Shown here: piece after piece, positions 41,765 to 51,300 of the stretch
How positions within the stretch are numbered: position 1 is the first letter of the stretch
Layout: each line of letters starts with the position of its first letter
Assembly: GCA_963676875.1 (NCBI GenBank)
Contig: OY781436.1
Coordinates: 62,001-126,000, forward strand
Length of the DNA: 64,000 nt
Reading direction: 5' to 3'
Origin: UBA6244 sp963676875
Lineage (GTDB): Bacteria; Bacteroidota; Bacteroidia; Bacteroidales; F082
The notes under the pieces: model-generated
Seen by the model: the letters and a program-made list of their open reading frames with translations, nothing else
Database searches by the model: none
What the model was told of the DNA's origin: nothing
Position numbers and translations under genes: made by a program

Positions 41765-43711
41765 TCAAGGCTTTACAATGGGTATCTTGACAGTAACCCG
41801 GGTTCCTCTTTTCAACTCAGATTTTAATTCGATGCTGCCATCCAACATCTTAATATATGCTTTTGCCAGCGACAACCCTATCCCTGACCCCTGAAAACTG
41901 CGGGTATATCCCTTTTCCATTTGAAAATAAGGATTAAAAATCTTATCCTGATGCTCTTCAGAAACACCTATTCCGGTATCAGTAATTTTGATTAAAATAT
42001 TCTTATAACTTAGCTTACATTGAAATTCAACAAAACCCTTGTGAGTGTACTTAATGGCATTGGAGAGTAAATGCATCAAGGCCTTCTTGAACTTTTCATG
42101 ATCAATCACCACCTCCAAACGACCGCAAGTGGCCGAGGTAATACTTCTGAAGTCCAGCCCCTTCAAATCTGCAAGTTCTGAAGCACTATTTACCAGCTCG
42201 TTGACAATATCCCCCAAAACACAAACTGAATTTGTGATACTTAGTGAGTTTGTGTGTATCAACGACAATTCTACGGTATCTTCCACAGTGGCAACCAGTC
42301 GGTTACAGCTATCCCTGAGTTGCTTACCGTATTCCTTTTTTTGTTCGGCTTCCCCGTCAGAAATCAATAAAAGTTCAGAAAAACCTAATATGCCATTTAA
42401 AGGAGTATTAAACTCATGAGAAATATTATTTAAAAAAGCGGTTTTTAATTGATTGCTTTCCTCGGCTCTTGCTTTAGCTTCAACCAACTCCATTTCGGCT
42501 AGTTTTTGATCAGTAATATCCTGAGTAATGCCAAAAAGATGATCAGGATGTCCTTCGCTATCATTAAAAAATAAACCATGAGAATACAACCATCGAATTT
42601 CTCCGTTGGGATGAACCACCCTGTATGTGTTGTTAAATGGCTCATTTCTCTCCATCGCACGTTTCAAATTGATGATGCCCAGATCACGATCATCCGGGTG
42701 CACACATTTTTGAACTGCTTCCAATGACCCCTCAAATTCCCCCAAAGGAATACCAAACAATATATCATGCCCTTCAGACCATTCCACCGAAAAGGTTTCA
42801 ATGTCCATTTTCCAATATCCCATTTTCGCCACTCGCATCGCCAGTTGAAGTTGTTTTTCGTGCTTTTTCAACATTGCTTCCAGGCGTTTTTGCTCGGTTA
42901 TATCACGTTTGATGGCTACAAAATGAGTGATTTCTGAATGTTCATCTTTGATAGGGGTGATAATTGCATGTTCCCAGTAAAACTCTCCGTTTTTCTTCCG
43001 GTTATAAAAATTTGAATCCCAAACACTACCGCTTGAAATGGTCTGCCATAGATTTTTATAAAACTCTGAAGAATGGAATCCCGATTTTTGAAAATTGATG
43101 TTTTTTCCTAAATAGTCAGAAGGAACATAACCCGTAAGTGCTGAAAAGAAGGGGTTGGCATATTCGATCATTCCTGCTTTATCTGTTATCACCACAGTAA
43201 TATCTGCACTCTCAATGGTTTTTTCAAACCTGTGCAATTGTTGTTCAACCTTCTTGGTTTTCGTAATATTCGAGATCAAACCTAAAACCTTGGTAATCCG
43301 GCCTAAATCATCTCTATCGGCAACACGACCATGCTCCTTCAGCCAAACCGTTTTTCCGGAAATTGTTCTTAATCTGTACTCCACTGAATAGGATTCATTT
43401 TCGCTAAAAAAAAGACTGTTCCTACGGTCAATAACCTTTGCAAGATCATCAGTAAATATATGATGCTCAAGATAACCGATGCGTTCATTAATCTTTTCGG
43501 GCAGACCGCCCAACACCTCCCTGATTCGACCCGAAATATTTGTTCGTCCCTCATGAACATACCACTCCCAACCGCATATATCAATCTCCTCAAAAACAAT
43601 TTGCAACAGATTGTCCGCGCCCAACACATTTGCACAGATCAAACGTGATTGACCAAAACCAATCTTTGGAAGATGAATACCTTTTATTATCCGAGCTAAA
43701 TTAACTGTCAT
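41765..43711 (-). CDS. Soluble PAS-type sensor histidine kinase
   Basis: The 648-residue protein has no membrane helix. Three PAS domains are visible: about 35-150 (DICGWEWYVHEG), 160-275 (ESADITVVITDKAGMIEYAN ... FVAIKRDITEQKR) and 285-405 (MGYWKMDIETFSVEWSEG ... LFGITQDITDQK). Then come the dimerisation and phosphoacceptor helix (NNISHEFNTPLNGILGFSE) and the ATPase domain (LMHLLSNAIKYTHKG, ITDTGIGVSEEHQDKIF, GSGIGLSLAKAYI). No receiver domain is fused and no response regulator is adjacent. It probably senses a cytoplasmic signal such as redox state. It is preceded by a small gene four bases upstream. Confidence 0.93.
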   Translation of the reverse strand: MTVNLARIIKGIHLPKIGFGQSRLICANVLGADNLLQIVFEEIDICGWEWYVHEGRTNISGRIREVLGGLPEKINERIGYLEHHIFTDDLAKVIDRRNSLFFSENESYSVEYRLRTISGKTVWLKEHGRVADRDDLGRITKVLGLISNITKTKKVEQQLHRFEKTIESADITVVITDKAGMIEYANPFFSALTGYVPSDYLGKNINFQKSGFHSSEFYKNLWQTISSGSVWDSNFYNRKKNGEFYWEHAIITPIKDEHSEITHFVAIKRDITEQKRLEAMLKKHEKQLQLAMRVAKMGYWKMDIETFSVEWSEGHDILFGIPLGEFEGSLEAVQKCVHPDDRDLGIINLKRAMERNEPFNNTYRVVHPNGEIRWLYSHGLFFNDSEGHPDHLFGITQDITDQKLAEMELVEAKARAEESNQLKTAFLNNISHEFNTPLNGILGFSELLLISDGEAEQKKEYGKQLRDSCNRLVATVEDTVELSLIHTNSLSITNSVCVLGDIVNELVNSASELADLKGLDFRSITSATCGRLEVVIDHEKFKKALMHLLSNAIKYTHKGFVEFQCKLSYKNILIKITDTGIGVSEEHQDKIFNPYFQMEKGYTRSFQGSGIGLSLAKAYIKMLDGSIELKSELKRGTRVTVKIPIVKP

Positions 43712-43715
43712 AGAC

Positions 43716-44186
43716 TCAACTATTGAATAATTTTACAGGATGACTAAGTATGTAATTTGGTGGCATCATGAGGCGAAAAACAAGTTCAAATGTGTTTATA
43801 ATATGAAATAAAAAATGGACAGGGTTCCCACTTGCAGGTGTGGAATTATTACATCCATTGGTGGTTAACTTCTTGTTGAACTTATCCAAATAAATCGTCA
43901 TTGGGATTAATTTCAGCTTATCCATTGCCAAAAGCGACAATCTGTAAATGGCATCAATACCATTGGTTGAATTGAGCGAACCATAGTTCAGATATCCATC
44001 ATGTTCTTCCTTAAGTGCATCAGAATCGTAAGGAATAAGCACCAAAGCTCCCCGAATAATGTAAAGTGGAGTTCTTTTTTCTTGTTTCAGGAGCTTGATA
44101 AACAAACTTAACAAACGAACATTATATTCTTCATTATCCATGTTTTGATTGGAAATAATATTTTCTTCATTCATTTTTTCCTGCAT
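43716..44186 (-). CDS. Hypothetical protein co-transcribed with the PAS kinase
   Basis: This 156-residue protein has no motif I recognise. The first about 55 residues are polar and helical (YNVRLLSLFIKLLKQEKRTP); the C-terminal part is more hydrophobic (FLFHIINTFELVFRLMM) but not a clear membrane helix. Its stop lies four bases before the kinase start, so it is very likely an upstream partner in the same transcript, for instance an accessory sensor or inhibitor. That function is inference from position only. Confidence 0.65.
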   Translation of the reverse strand: MQEKMNEENIISNQNMDNEEYNVRLLSLFIKLLKQEKRTPLYIIRGALVLIPYDSDALKEEHDGYLNYGSLNSTNGIDAIYRLSLLAMDKLKLIPMTIYLDKFNKKLTTNGCNNSTPASGNPVHFLFHIINTFELVFRLMMPPNYILSHPVKLFNS

Positions 44187-45182
44187 TAATTATTAAGTAC
44201 GCTTCCTTGAAAATATGTAGCTTTCCCTTTGGATTAGCATGCACTAAAGTCCGACTTATTTATGCAATAGAACAAAATTGAATCATACAAAATCGTTCTT
44301 CCCGGGTTTTGGGTGTTGCATAACAGTTCTGCTTGGCGCTATTCTACTGACTATCAACATCTAAAACAACAAAAAAACAATCATTTCGCCACTTAAAAAT
44401 CCAAGAATGGTGGTGATGTTAATATTCATCGGCTATTATCAACAACCAAATAACCAAAGATGCAGATTGTGTTCAACCGATTTCATTCGATAACTTAGCC
44501 TCACGTGAAACGGGAACACTGACCATCGAAATGGGCAAAAAGCAGTCTGTTAGCAAATATTTTTTAATGACCATGAAACCAAAAAATTGATGTAATTCGA
44601 ATATTGTTGATACCTGAATTCACCCTTGTCCCCCTCCCTTCGTCCCTTGTCCCACCTGTGCCCTTGGCTAAAGCCGAAGGGCAAGGGGTGGGCTTCAGGT
44701 GTATTGATTTATCAAGATTGGTCGTGTGGGGGTGGTCTGGTTCTTTAGTGATTGTTTGGGGCTAAAGCCCCCTCTCTAGTGGTGTGGTTATGGACGAAAT
44801 CAATAAACTCTAACTGCATATAAACCAATTTTTTGATTACAGGAACAAACATGTCTGAGATCCTTCATTTCGCAGGCTCCATTCAGTATGACAAAAAGCA
44901 AAACACACTTTCACCTCTTCTCTGCTTATCCTCTTCACCTCTTCTCCTTTTCTCCGCGTCCTTAGCGCCTCCGCGGTGAATACAAACCCGCAAATAATGC
45001 ACCACAGAGACACAAAGAACACAGAGAAATCTCCTGAGTAAAGGTGCCGACACTCCGGCTGGTCATCAAGGCAGTCATTCTTTCCGGGGGGATGTCTCAG
45101 TCGTTTCTCCTTCGACATGACAGGTGGGGCGTTTGGCTGTGGCTCACCGATCACTGTCACTTCCGTCACTTAGTCAATTTTT

Positions 45183-45243
45183 CCTTGTCCCTTGTCCCTT
45201 GTCCCTTGTCCCCTTGTCCCCTTGTCCCCTTGTCCCTTGTCCC
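45183..45243. repeat. CCCTTGT-type microsatellite
   Basis: About eight copies of CCCTTGT or CCCCTTGT follow each other directly. Confidence 0.85.
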
Positions 45244-45360
45244 TCCATGTCCTCCGTGCCTCCGTGGTGAATACAAACCCGCAAAAATGCACCGCAGAGA
45301 CGCAAAGTACGCAAAGAAAAGCACGAAGAAAATCAGTTGGCATTGCCGCTGACTTTGCAG

Positions 45361-45480
45361 TTATACCGATCATGAATTGAAATGAGCTTTAAGTTCGCTT
45401 CGCTCCTTAAACCTCTTCATTTCTATATCGGCAATATACATAAACAGCGTAGTGCTAACTTCAATATATAGTTGGTATTA
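45361..45480. mobile_element. MITE-like element, copy A
   Basis: The 120-bp element begins TTATACCGATCATGAATTGAA and ends TTCAATATATAGTTGGTATTA, terminal inverted repeats of 21 bp with a few mismatches. It carries no gene. It is about 94% identical to copy B (50838-50957) and lies at the same distance ahead of a paralogous gene. Confidence 0.8.
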
Positions 45481-45815
45481 AATATTTGTTTTGATGCTTT
45501 TCGGAGTGGACTCAATTTTCCATTTTTCACATTGCATTTTTCACTTTCATTTCTCGTACTTGACACAACTGTTTTTTTACACATTTAACTACCTGATTCA
45601 CTGCAAAAGAAGTACAATCAGCAACGATATCGTAACGCATTAGCAGATACCGGAACGCTATTGAAACGGAGATTTCTTTATTAAGACACATTATATCAGC
45701 AAATTTACCACGTTTTTTAATATATGATCTACCCTAAGGGTCAAAACCAAATTAACAGCCTTTCCGAATAAAATCAGGGTAACCAGATCGGTAACTACTA
45801 TAAAAATTAAATCAA

Positions 45816-48800
45816 ATGAAGAAAAAGTACGCTAAATTATTTTACACTGCCATACTCATTGGAGGGCTACTGGTAGTCGCCATAACAGCCAGTGGAACAG
45901 AGTATTTTGTATCTCCTTCAGGAAATAACACCTCTGGGAACGGAACCATCGGAAGCCCATGGAAAACCATCCAAAAAGCCTGCGACTATGCAATTGCAGG
46001 AGACATTATCTACCTCCGGGGAGGCACCTACACCTGGCGTGATTACATTGACGGCAATGCTGATGGCACAGCCGCCAACCCCATCACCATCATGAATTAC
46101 AGCGGAGAAAGCCCTGTTTTTGATGCCAATGGAATTTCCATCAGCGAAAATTCGGCCGTTATTTCCATTTACAACTATAGCGGTGCCAATGATTGGATGT
46201 CGTATTATATCTTTGACGGCATCGAGGTGAAGAATTCATCCGGAAGGGGGATCAGTTTTTACAAAACCGACCACCTAATCATCAGAAACTGTCTGGTTCA
46301 CAACACCCAAACCAGGGCCATTGGTGGTTATGGAACAGACATCCTGATCGACAACAACGAAATATACGATGCAGCCATGGAGAACCTAAATAACGCCATG
46401 GGGGGAAGCGGATGGGCCATGACCTGCTACACTACCACCGATTGGGCCAACGGAGATCCATCGGAAAATATCACCATCAGTAACAACTACATCCATAACT
46501 GTTGGGGCGAAGGTATCGGCCCAGGACAAGGTTCGGTTGGTGTGCTAATTGAAAACAACGTGGTAGTTGATGTGTGGAGCGTAGGTATTTATGCCGACAA
46601 AGCCTCTGACGTAATTATTCGTAATAACCACATCTACAACACCGACCCCACCTATTATCGTTTTGGGGAACCTGCCAACGGTATCAGCATGGCCAATGAA
46701 ATTTCATTTATAAACGGTTTTTATGCACCGATTTCGAACTTTCAGATTTATAACAACCTCATGGTGAATGTGCGCAGAGGGATTGGTTTTTGGTTCGATA
46801 GTTCAAACGGCGAATATGAAAACTCCTACAAAGATGTTTATATTGCCTACAACACCATATATAATGCAACCATAATTGGCATTTCCATGGACGATGTACC
46901 TGCAAGTGGCTATCGTCAGCCATCCGGTTGTGTCCTAAAAAACAATATTGTTTACAGAGGGTCGCAACAATCAACTATTGGAGACATAAGTGCATGGACA
47001 ATCTCGAACAACGACTGGTACGGAGCAAATATGCCTACTTTTGCAAGCCCCACTTGCTTCAATTCAGCCCCCGGTTTTGGCACACCTGCCCTGACCGCAC
47101 CTCCAACTGCTTTTCAACTACCTGACGCCACTTCACCCTGCTATCAAACAGGCACACCCGTACCATCGATTACCACTGAAGATTTTTGGGGAACAACCAG
47201 AAGCATCACCACTCCTTCTGTGGGATTTCATGAAGGCGTGTTTTCAATCGACCCCACAATCACCACTTCGGTTTCATCGCTGCCTGAATTTTCTCAAACC
47301 GTTATTAACCAATCGAGCACAGCTCAAAACTTTACCACATCAGGCACAAATTTAACAGCCAACATCACCATTACGGCTCCTGCTGAATTCGAAATTTCTC
47401 TGACTGAAGGATCAGGATACGGAAGCTCTATCACCCTCACACAGGTAGGAGGAACTGTTTCTGCAACAACCATTTACGTTCGGTTTTCACCAACAACCAC
47501 AGGTAACAAGTCGGGCAACATTACACTCACAAGCACCGGTGCCACCAGCCAAAATGTGGCTGTTTCGGGCGAGGCAATACCCCCTCCATCTCCCGAAATA
47601 ACAACCAGCGTGGCTTCGTTACCTGCGTTTCCAATGACAGTGACAGGAACCAGCAGTTCGGCACAATCATTTACCGCTTCCGGGGCATATTTAACAGCCA
47701 ACATAACCATTACCGCACCTGCTGAATTTGAGATTTCTCTCACGGAAGGATCAGGATATGGCACCTCACTCACCCTCACACCAACAGGAGGAACAGTTGC
47801 CAACACTACCATTTACGCACGTTTTTCACCTACCACAACAGGAAACAAATCGGGTAACATTACGCTAACCAGCACAGGAGCAACAACAAAGAATGTGGCC
47901 GTTTCGGGTGAAGCGGTGCTTGTTATTCCTCCTGAAATCATCACCAGTACAACCTCACTGCCTGCCTATCCTCTTACAGTAACAGGAACCAGCAGTTCGG
48001 CACAGTCATTTGTCGCTTCAGGCACCTATTTAACAACCGACCTTATTATAACAGCGCCTGCTGAATTTGAAGTTTCACTTGCAGAAGTATCAGGATACGG
48101 CTCCTCACTCACACTCACGCCAACAGGAGGTACAGTTGCCAACACCACCATTTATGCTCGTTTTTCACCTACTTCGGCAGGCAATAAATCAGGCAATATT
48201 TCGCTCACAAGTGCCGGAGCCACTACCCAAAACGTAGCTGTTTCAGGCGAAGCAGTACTCGTACTCCCCTCAGAAATTACGGTAAGCACTGCATCTTTGC
48301 CGGCATTTCCATCAACCGTTACAGGGACCAGCAGTTCAGCACAGTCATTTACCGCCTCAGGCACCTACCTGTCAACCGACCTTATCGTTACCGCCCCTAC
48401 TGAATTTGAAGTTTCACTTACTGAAGGGTCGGGATATGGCTCCTCGTTGACACTTTCTCCAACAGGAGGAACAGTTTCAAATACCACCATTTACGCACGT
48501 TTTTCGCCGACAACCGTAGGCAGCAAATCTGGCAATATTACACTAACCACCACGGGAGCTACAACCAAGAATGTGGCCGTTTCAGGAACTGCCGTGGCCC
48601 CAAGTGCCTCACTGGTTTACTATGTGGATGGCTCTGTCTCCTCTTCAGGCGATGGTCTTTCATGGGCAACTGCTTTTAAAACCATTCAGGAAGCAGCCAA
48701 TGTATCAACCCTCAGCGGAGGTAACATCATCTACATTAAACCGGGTACTTACACACAGGAACTGATGGTTAAATCCAATGGAGACCTTTTGTTAGATGCA

Positions 48801-50705
48801 ACGGCAGGAGTTTCTGTTACCTCCGGAGGTGTAGTCCAATTTCCTGTCGGCACAGACCTCTCAGGCATTAACCTGGCGAGCTATCCGGGTGAATATTACA
48901 CCTATATTGCAAGGAGTTACAAATCTAACAACGGCGTTTACAAAATACTTTCTGTAAACGATGCTGCCGATCAAATTACCGTGGAAATTACAGGAGATGA
49001 TTTTATTTCCGAAAGTGGAACGTCGGGCGATTTGAATATGCTTTCAGCGGCCATAATCCGACCCGTAATTTATAAAAACTCCGACCCTGCATCCGGAAGA
49101 GTAACCGTTCAAGGCCTGTCATCAACTTGGACGTTGGTTTATTTCGGCAACACATCTGATGGATATACCGGGACCCCCGCCAATTGCAATATGTGGGACG
49201 GTATCGACATTATGGGTTCTCCGAATGGATTTGGATTAAAAGTGGTGTGTTCCATGTACAACGTAGTGATGAACTCAAATATCTACGATAACGTTGGTGG
49301 AGGAGTAAAGGTGAACGGGCGCACCGCCACCCCTGCAACTTATAACTATTTCCAAAATTGCGATTTTTATGATGATTCGTACAAAGCCATTGAACTTGGT
49401 GCCAGCGAAAAAAACCAAACCTACAATGTAACCAATTTTAACCACGTAATCGACTGTGAAATATATCAAACCCAAGCTCCGAGTGCCGCCTTCGCAAATG
49501 CCATTGACTTTGTAAGTTTAAATACGGGTTGTGTTATGGACGGTTGCACCATACGTGATCTTACGCTTACTACCTCCTACAGTGGAGCCATCACAGTAAG
49601 ACAAACGAATTCCTATGCGCTCATATACGGAAATGAAATCACCAACATTTCCACTACCGCTGGAAGTAACTACTTCTTCTTGTTTTATAATTACGACGAT
49701 GCGGATAACATGATGGTATTCAATAACGTGTTTAGCAGTCCCGGAGCAACCGTTTCGAGCAATCTTTACCCGGTACGTACAAAACTGTTAAATTGTAGCT
49801 CATCCACTTTCGCATTCAACACCATCACCGGATTTGCCAAAGGAATCCTTATCAGCAACAGCGGTGCCGGGATTAACTATAGCTCCAACATCTTCGATTG
49901 TACCGATGTGGATGAGGACTGGGGTGGTGGAGGTTACAATTTTAATCACAATATCTTTAAAGCAACACCTTCTTTTGGTTTGGGAACAGGAGACATGGTT
50001 GATTCACCCGGATTCGTCTCGGCAAGCGATTTCCACCTGAGTTCCAACTCCGTAGCAAGGGATGCGGGCGCACAAACCACACCGGCTGTTGCATTAGATT
50101 TTGATTTACTTTTCCGTGATGCCACGCCTGATATCGGTGCCTTTGAATATCAGAATCCTGTTATTATTGCTAATCCAACCACATTGCCGGCATTTGATCA
50201 AACCCAAGTTGGAAATAACAGTACAGCAAAAAACTTCACCGTTTCAGGAACAGGTTTAAATGCCAATATAAGCATTACGGCTCCTTCAGAATTTGAAATA
50301 TCGCTAACCGAAGGTTCAGGTTACACCAATACTCTGACGCTTATACAATTACACGGCATAGTAGCCACAACGACAATTTATGTTCGGTTCTCTCCCACTT
50401 CCATTGGAAATAAAACTGCAAACATCGTGCTTTCCTCTTCCGGAGCCACCAACGTGAATGTGGCCGTTTCGGGTGAAGCAGTGGGCATCCCCGGGTTGTG
50501 GACAGGTTCAGTTTCAACGGAGTGGAATTTAGCAACCAACTGGCATAACAACACTGTTCCTGACATAACCACCGATGTAAGAATACCGGATGGTCTAAGC
50601 GCCTACCCTGTTGTTGGTGCGTCAACGAATGCAGTTTGTAAGTCGCTGCTCCTGGAGGGATCGGCCACATTGGAAATCAATGGTACGCTCACAACAGCAC
50701 AATAA
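45816..50705 (+). CDS. Giant exported beta-helix / Ig-repeat protein, without T9SS sorting domain
   Basis: The 1629-residue protein has a signal peptide and then: a right-handed parallel beta-helix (about 28-475) with the DUF1565-like start YFVSPSGNNTSGNGTIGSPW; four near-identical Ig-like/ASH-like repeats of about 113 residues (480-925, motif TAPAEFEISLTEGSGYG ... TGNKSGNITLTSTGAT); a second beta-helix (about 930-1445); a fifth Ig-like repeat (1446-1555); and a GLWTG-x-STEWNLATNW segment. Where its paralogues continue into about 400 more residues ending in a T9SS domain, this one stops after LEINGTLTTAQ. It is probably a truncated surface protein or polysaccharide lyase-like adhesin; activity is unknown. 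A 15-bp terminator follows. Confidence 0.83.
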   Translation: MKKKYAKLFYTAILIGGLLVVAITASGTEYFVSPSGNNTSGNGTIGSPWKTIQKACDYAIAGDIIYLRGGTYTWRDYIDGNADGTAANPITIMNYSGESPVFDANGISISENSAVISIYNYSGANDWMSYYIFDGIEVKNSSGRGISFYKTDHLIIRNCLVHNTQTRAIGGYGTDILIDNNEIYDAAMENLNNAMGGSGWAMTCYTTTDWANGDPSENITISNNYIHNCWGEGIGPGQGSVGVLIENNVVVDVWSVGIYADKASDVIIRNNHIYNTDPTYYRFGEPANGISMANEISFINGFYAPISNFQIYNNLMVNVRRGIGFWFDSSNGEYENSYKDVYIAYNTIYNATIIGISMDDVPASGYRQPSGCVLKNNIVYRGSQQSTIGDISAWTISNNDWYGANMPTFASPTCFNSAPGFGTPALTAPPTAFQLPDATSPCYQTGTPVPSITTEDFWGTTRSITTPSVGFHEGVFSIDPTITTSVSSLPEFSQTVINQSSTAQNFTTSGTNLTANITITAPAEFEISLTEGSGYGSSITLTQVGGTVSATTIYVRFSPTTTGNKSGNITLTSTGATSQNVAVSGEAIPPPSPEITTSVASLPAFPMTVTGTSSSAQSFTASGAYLTANITITAPAEFEISLTEGSGYGTSLTLTPTGGTVANTTIYARFSPTTTGNKSGNITLTSTGATTKNVAVSGEAVLVIPPEIITSTTSLPAYPLTVTGTSSSAQSFVASGTYLTTDLIITAPAEFEVSLAEVSGYGSSLTLTPTGGTVANTTIYARFSPTSAGNKSGNISLTSAGATTQNVAVSGEAVLVLPSEITVSTASLPAFPSTVTGTSSSAQSFTASGTYLSTDLIVTAPTEFEVSLTEGSGYGSSLTLSPTGGTVSNTTIYARFSPTTVGSKSGNITLTTTGATTKNVAVSGTAVAPSASLVYYVDGSVSSSGDGLSWATAFKTIQEAANVSTLSGGNIIYIKPGTYTQELMVKSNGDLLLDATAGVSVTSGGVVQFPVGTDLSGINLASYPGEYYTYIARSYKSNNGVYKILSVNDAADQITVEITGDDFISESGTSGDLNMLSAAIIRPVIYKNSDPASGRVTVQGLSSTWTLVYFGNTSDGYTGTPANCNMWDGIDIMGSPNGFGLKVVCSMYNVVMNSNIYDNVGGGVKVNGRTATPATYNYFQNCDFYDDSYKAIELGASEKNQTYNVTNFNHVIDCEIYQTQAPSAAFANAIDFVSLNTGCVMDGCTIRDLTLTTSYSGAITVRQTNSYALIYGNEITNISTTAGSNYFFLFYNYDDADNMMVFNNVFSSPGATVSSNLYPVRTKLLNCSSSTFAFNTITGFAKGILISNSGAGINYSSNIFDCTDVDEDWGGGGYNFNHNIFKATPSFGLGTGDMVDSPGFVSASDFHLSSNSVARDAGAQTTPAVALDFDLLFRDATPDIGAFEYQNPVIIANPTTLPAFDQTQVGNNSTAKNFTVSGTGLNANISITAPSEFEISLTEGSGYTNTLTLIQLHGIVATTTIYVRFSPTSIGNKTANIVLSSSGATNVNVAVSGEAVGIPGLWTGSVSTEWNLATNWHNNTVPDITTDVRIPDGLSAYPVVGASTNAVCKSLLLEGSATLEINGTLTTAQ
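47251..48600 (+). repeat. Four in-frame 339-bp tandem repeats coding Ig-like domains
   Basis: Units start near 47251, 47591, 47931 and 48270. They encode one Ig-like domain each and are similar at DNA level, so they can recombine to change domain number. A fifth, more distant copy lies at 50150-50480. Confidence 0.85.
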
Positions 50706-50774
50706 CTTTAAAAAGAGATAAATAACCACACAACCGAAAAATTGATGTAATCCAAATTGTCTCAATACCTGTTT

Positions 50775-50820
50775 AAACCCCACTCCTTTGGATAAAACAA
50801 AAAGGAGTGGGGTTTTTGTT
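50775..50820 (+). terminator. Strong terminator after the first giant gene
   Basis: AAACCCCACTCCTTT and its exact complement form a 15-bp stem around an 11-base loop, followed by TTGTTT. Confidence 0.92.
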
Positions 50821-50837
50821 TCCATGAGGTCACTTTG

Positions 50838-50957
50838 TAATACCGATTATGAATTGAAATGAGCCTTAAGTTCGCTTCGCTCCTGAAACCTCTTCAATTC
50901 TATATCGGCAATATACATTAACAGCGTAGTGCTAACTTCAATTTATAGTTGGTATTA
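50838..50957. mobile_element. MITE-like element, copy B
   Basis: A 120-bp element with ends TAATACCGATTATGAATTGA / TCAATTTATAGTTGGTATTA; the 21-bp terminal inverted repeats agree at 18 positions. It includes the internal block AAGTTCGCTTCGCTCC. No transposase is in the window, so it would depend on one elsewhere. Confidence 0.82.
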
Positions 50958-51300
50958 AATATTTGTTTTGATGCTTTTCGGAGTGGACTCAATTTTCCAT
51001 TTTTCACATTGCATTTTTCACTTTCCTTTCTCGTACTTGACACAACTGTTTTTTTTACACATTTAACTACCTGATTCACTGCAAAAGAAGTACAATCAGC
51101 AACGATATCGTAACGCATTAGCAGATACAGGAACGCTATTGAAACGGAGATTTCTTTGTTAAGACACATTGTATCAGGAAATTTACGGCATTATTTAATA
51201 AATGACCTACCCAAAAGACCAAAACCAAATCAATAGTCTTTACGAATTATTTCGGGGTAGCAAATCTGAAAAATATTGTTGAATTAAAAAATCAAATCAA

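Larger units (their letters stand above)
44187..45815. other. Long repeat-rich spacer without genes
   Basis: No coding region is supported in these 1.6 kb. It holds, in order: a segment near 44577-44615 that resembles 50733-50775; inverted copies of the spacer repeats of 15471-15603 (44658-44880), including a GGGGCT-AA-AGCCCC hairpin at 44758-44771; two stretches of the widespread CACAGAGACACAAAG / GCAGAGACGCAAAG type near 45000 and 45295; a CCCTTGT microsatellite (45183-45243); the MITE-like copy A (45361-45480); and about 335 bases shared with the region ahead of the 51301 gene. Confidence 0.8.
50706..51300. other. Spacer between the two tandem giant genes
   Basis: It holds the terminator at 50775, MITE-like copy B (50838-50957) and about 340 bases that correspond to the region before the 45816 gene. 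No gene is seen. Confidence 0.8.

Noticed and set aside
45044..45380. Short open frames rich in CPLVPLSP-type repeats
   Set aside because: They arise from the CCCTTGT microsatellite and the CAGAGACGCAAAG spacer repeat, not from coding sequence.
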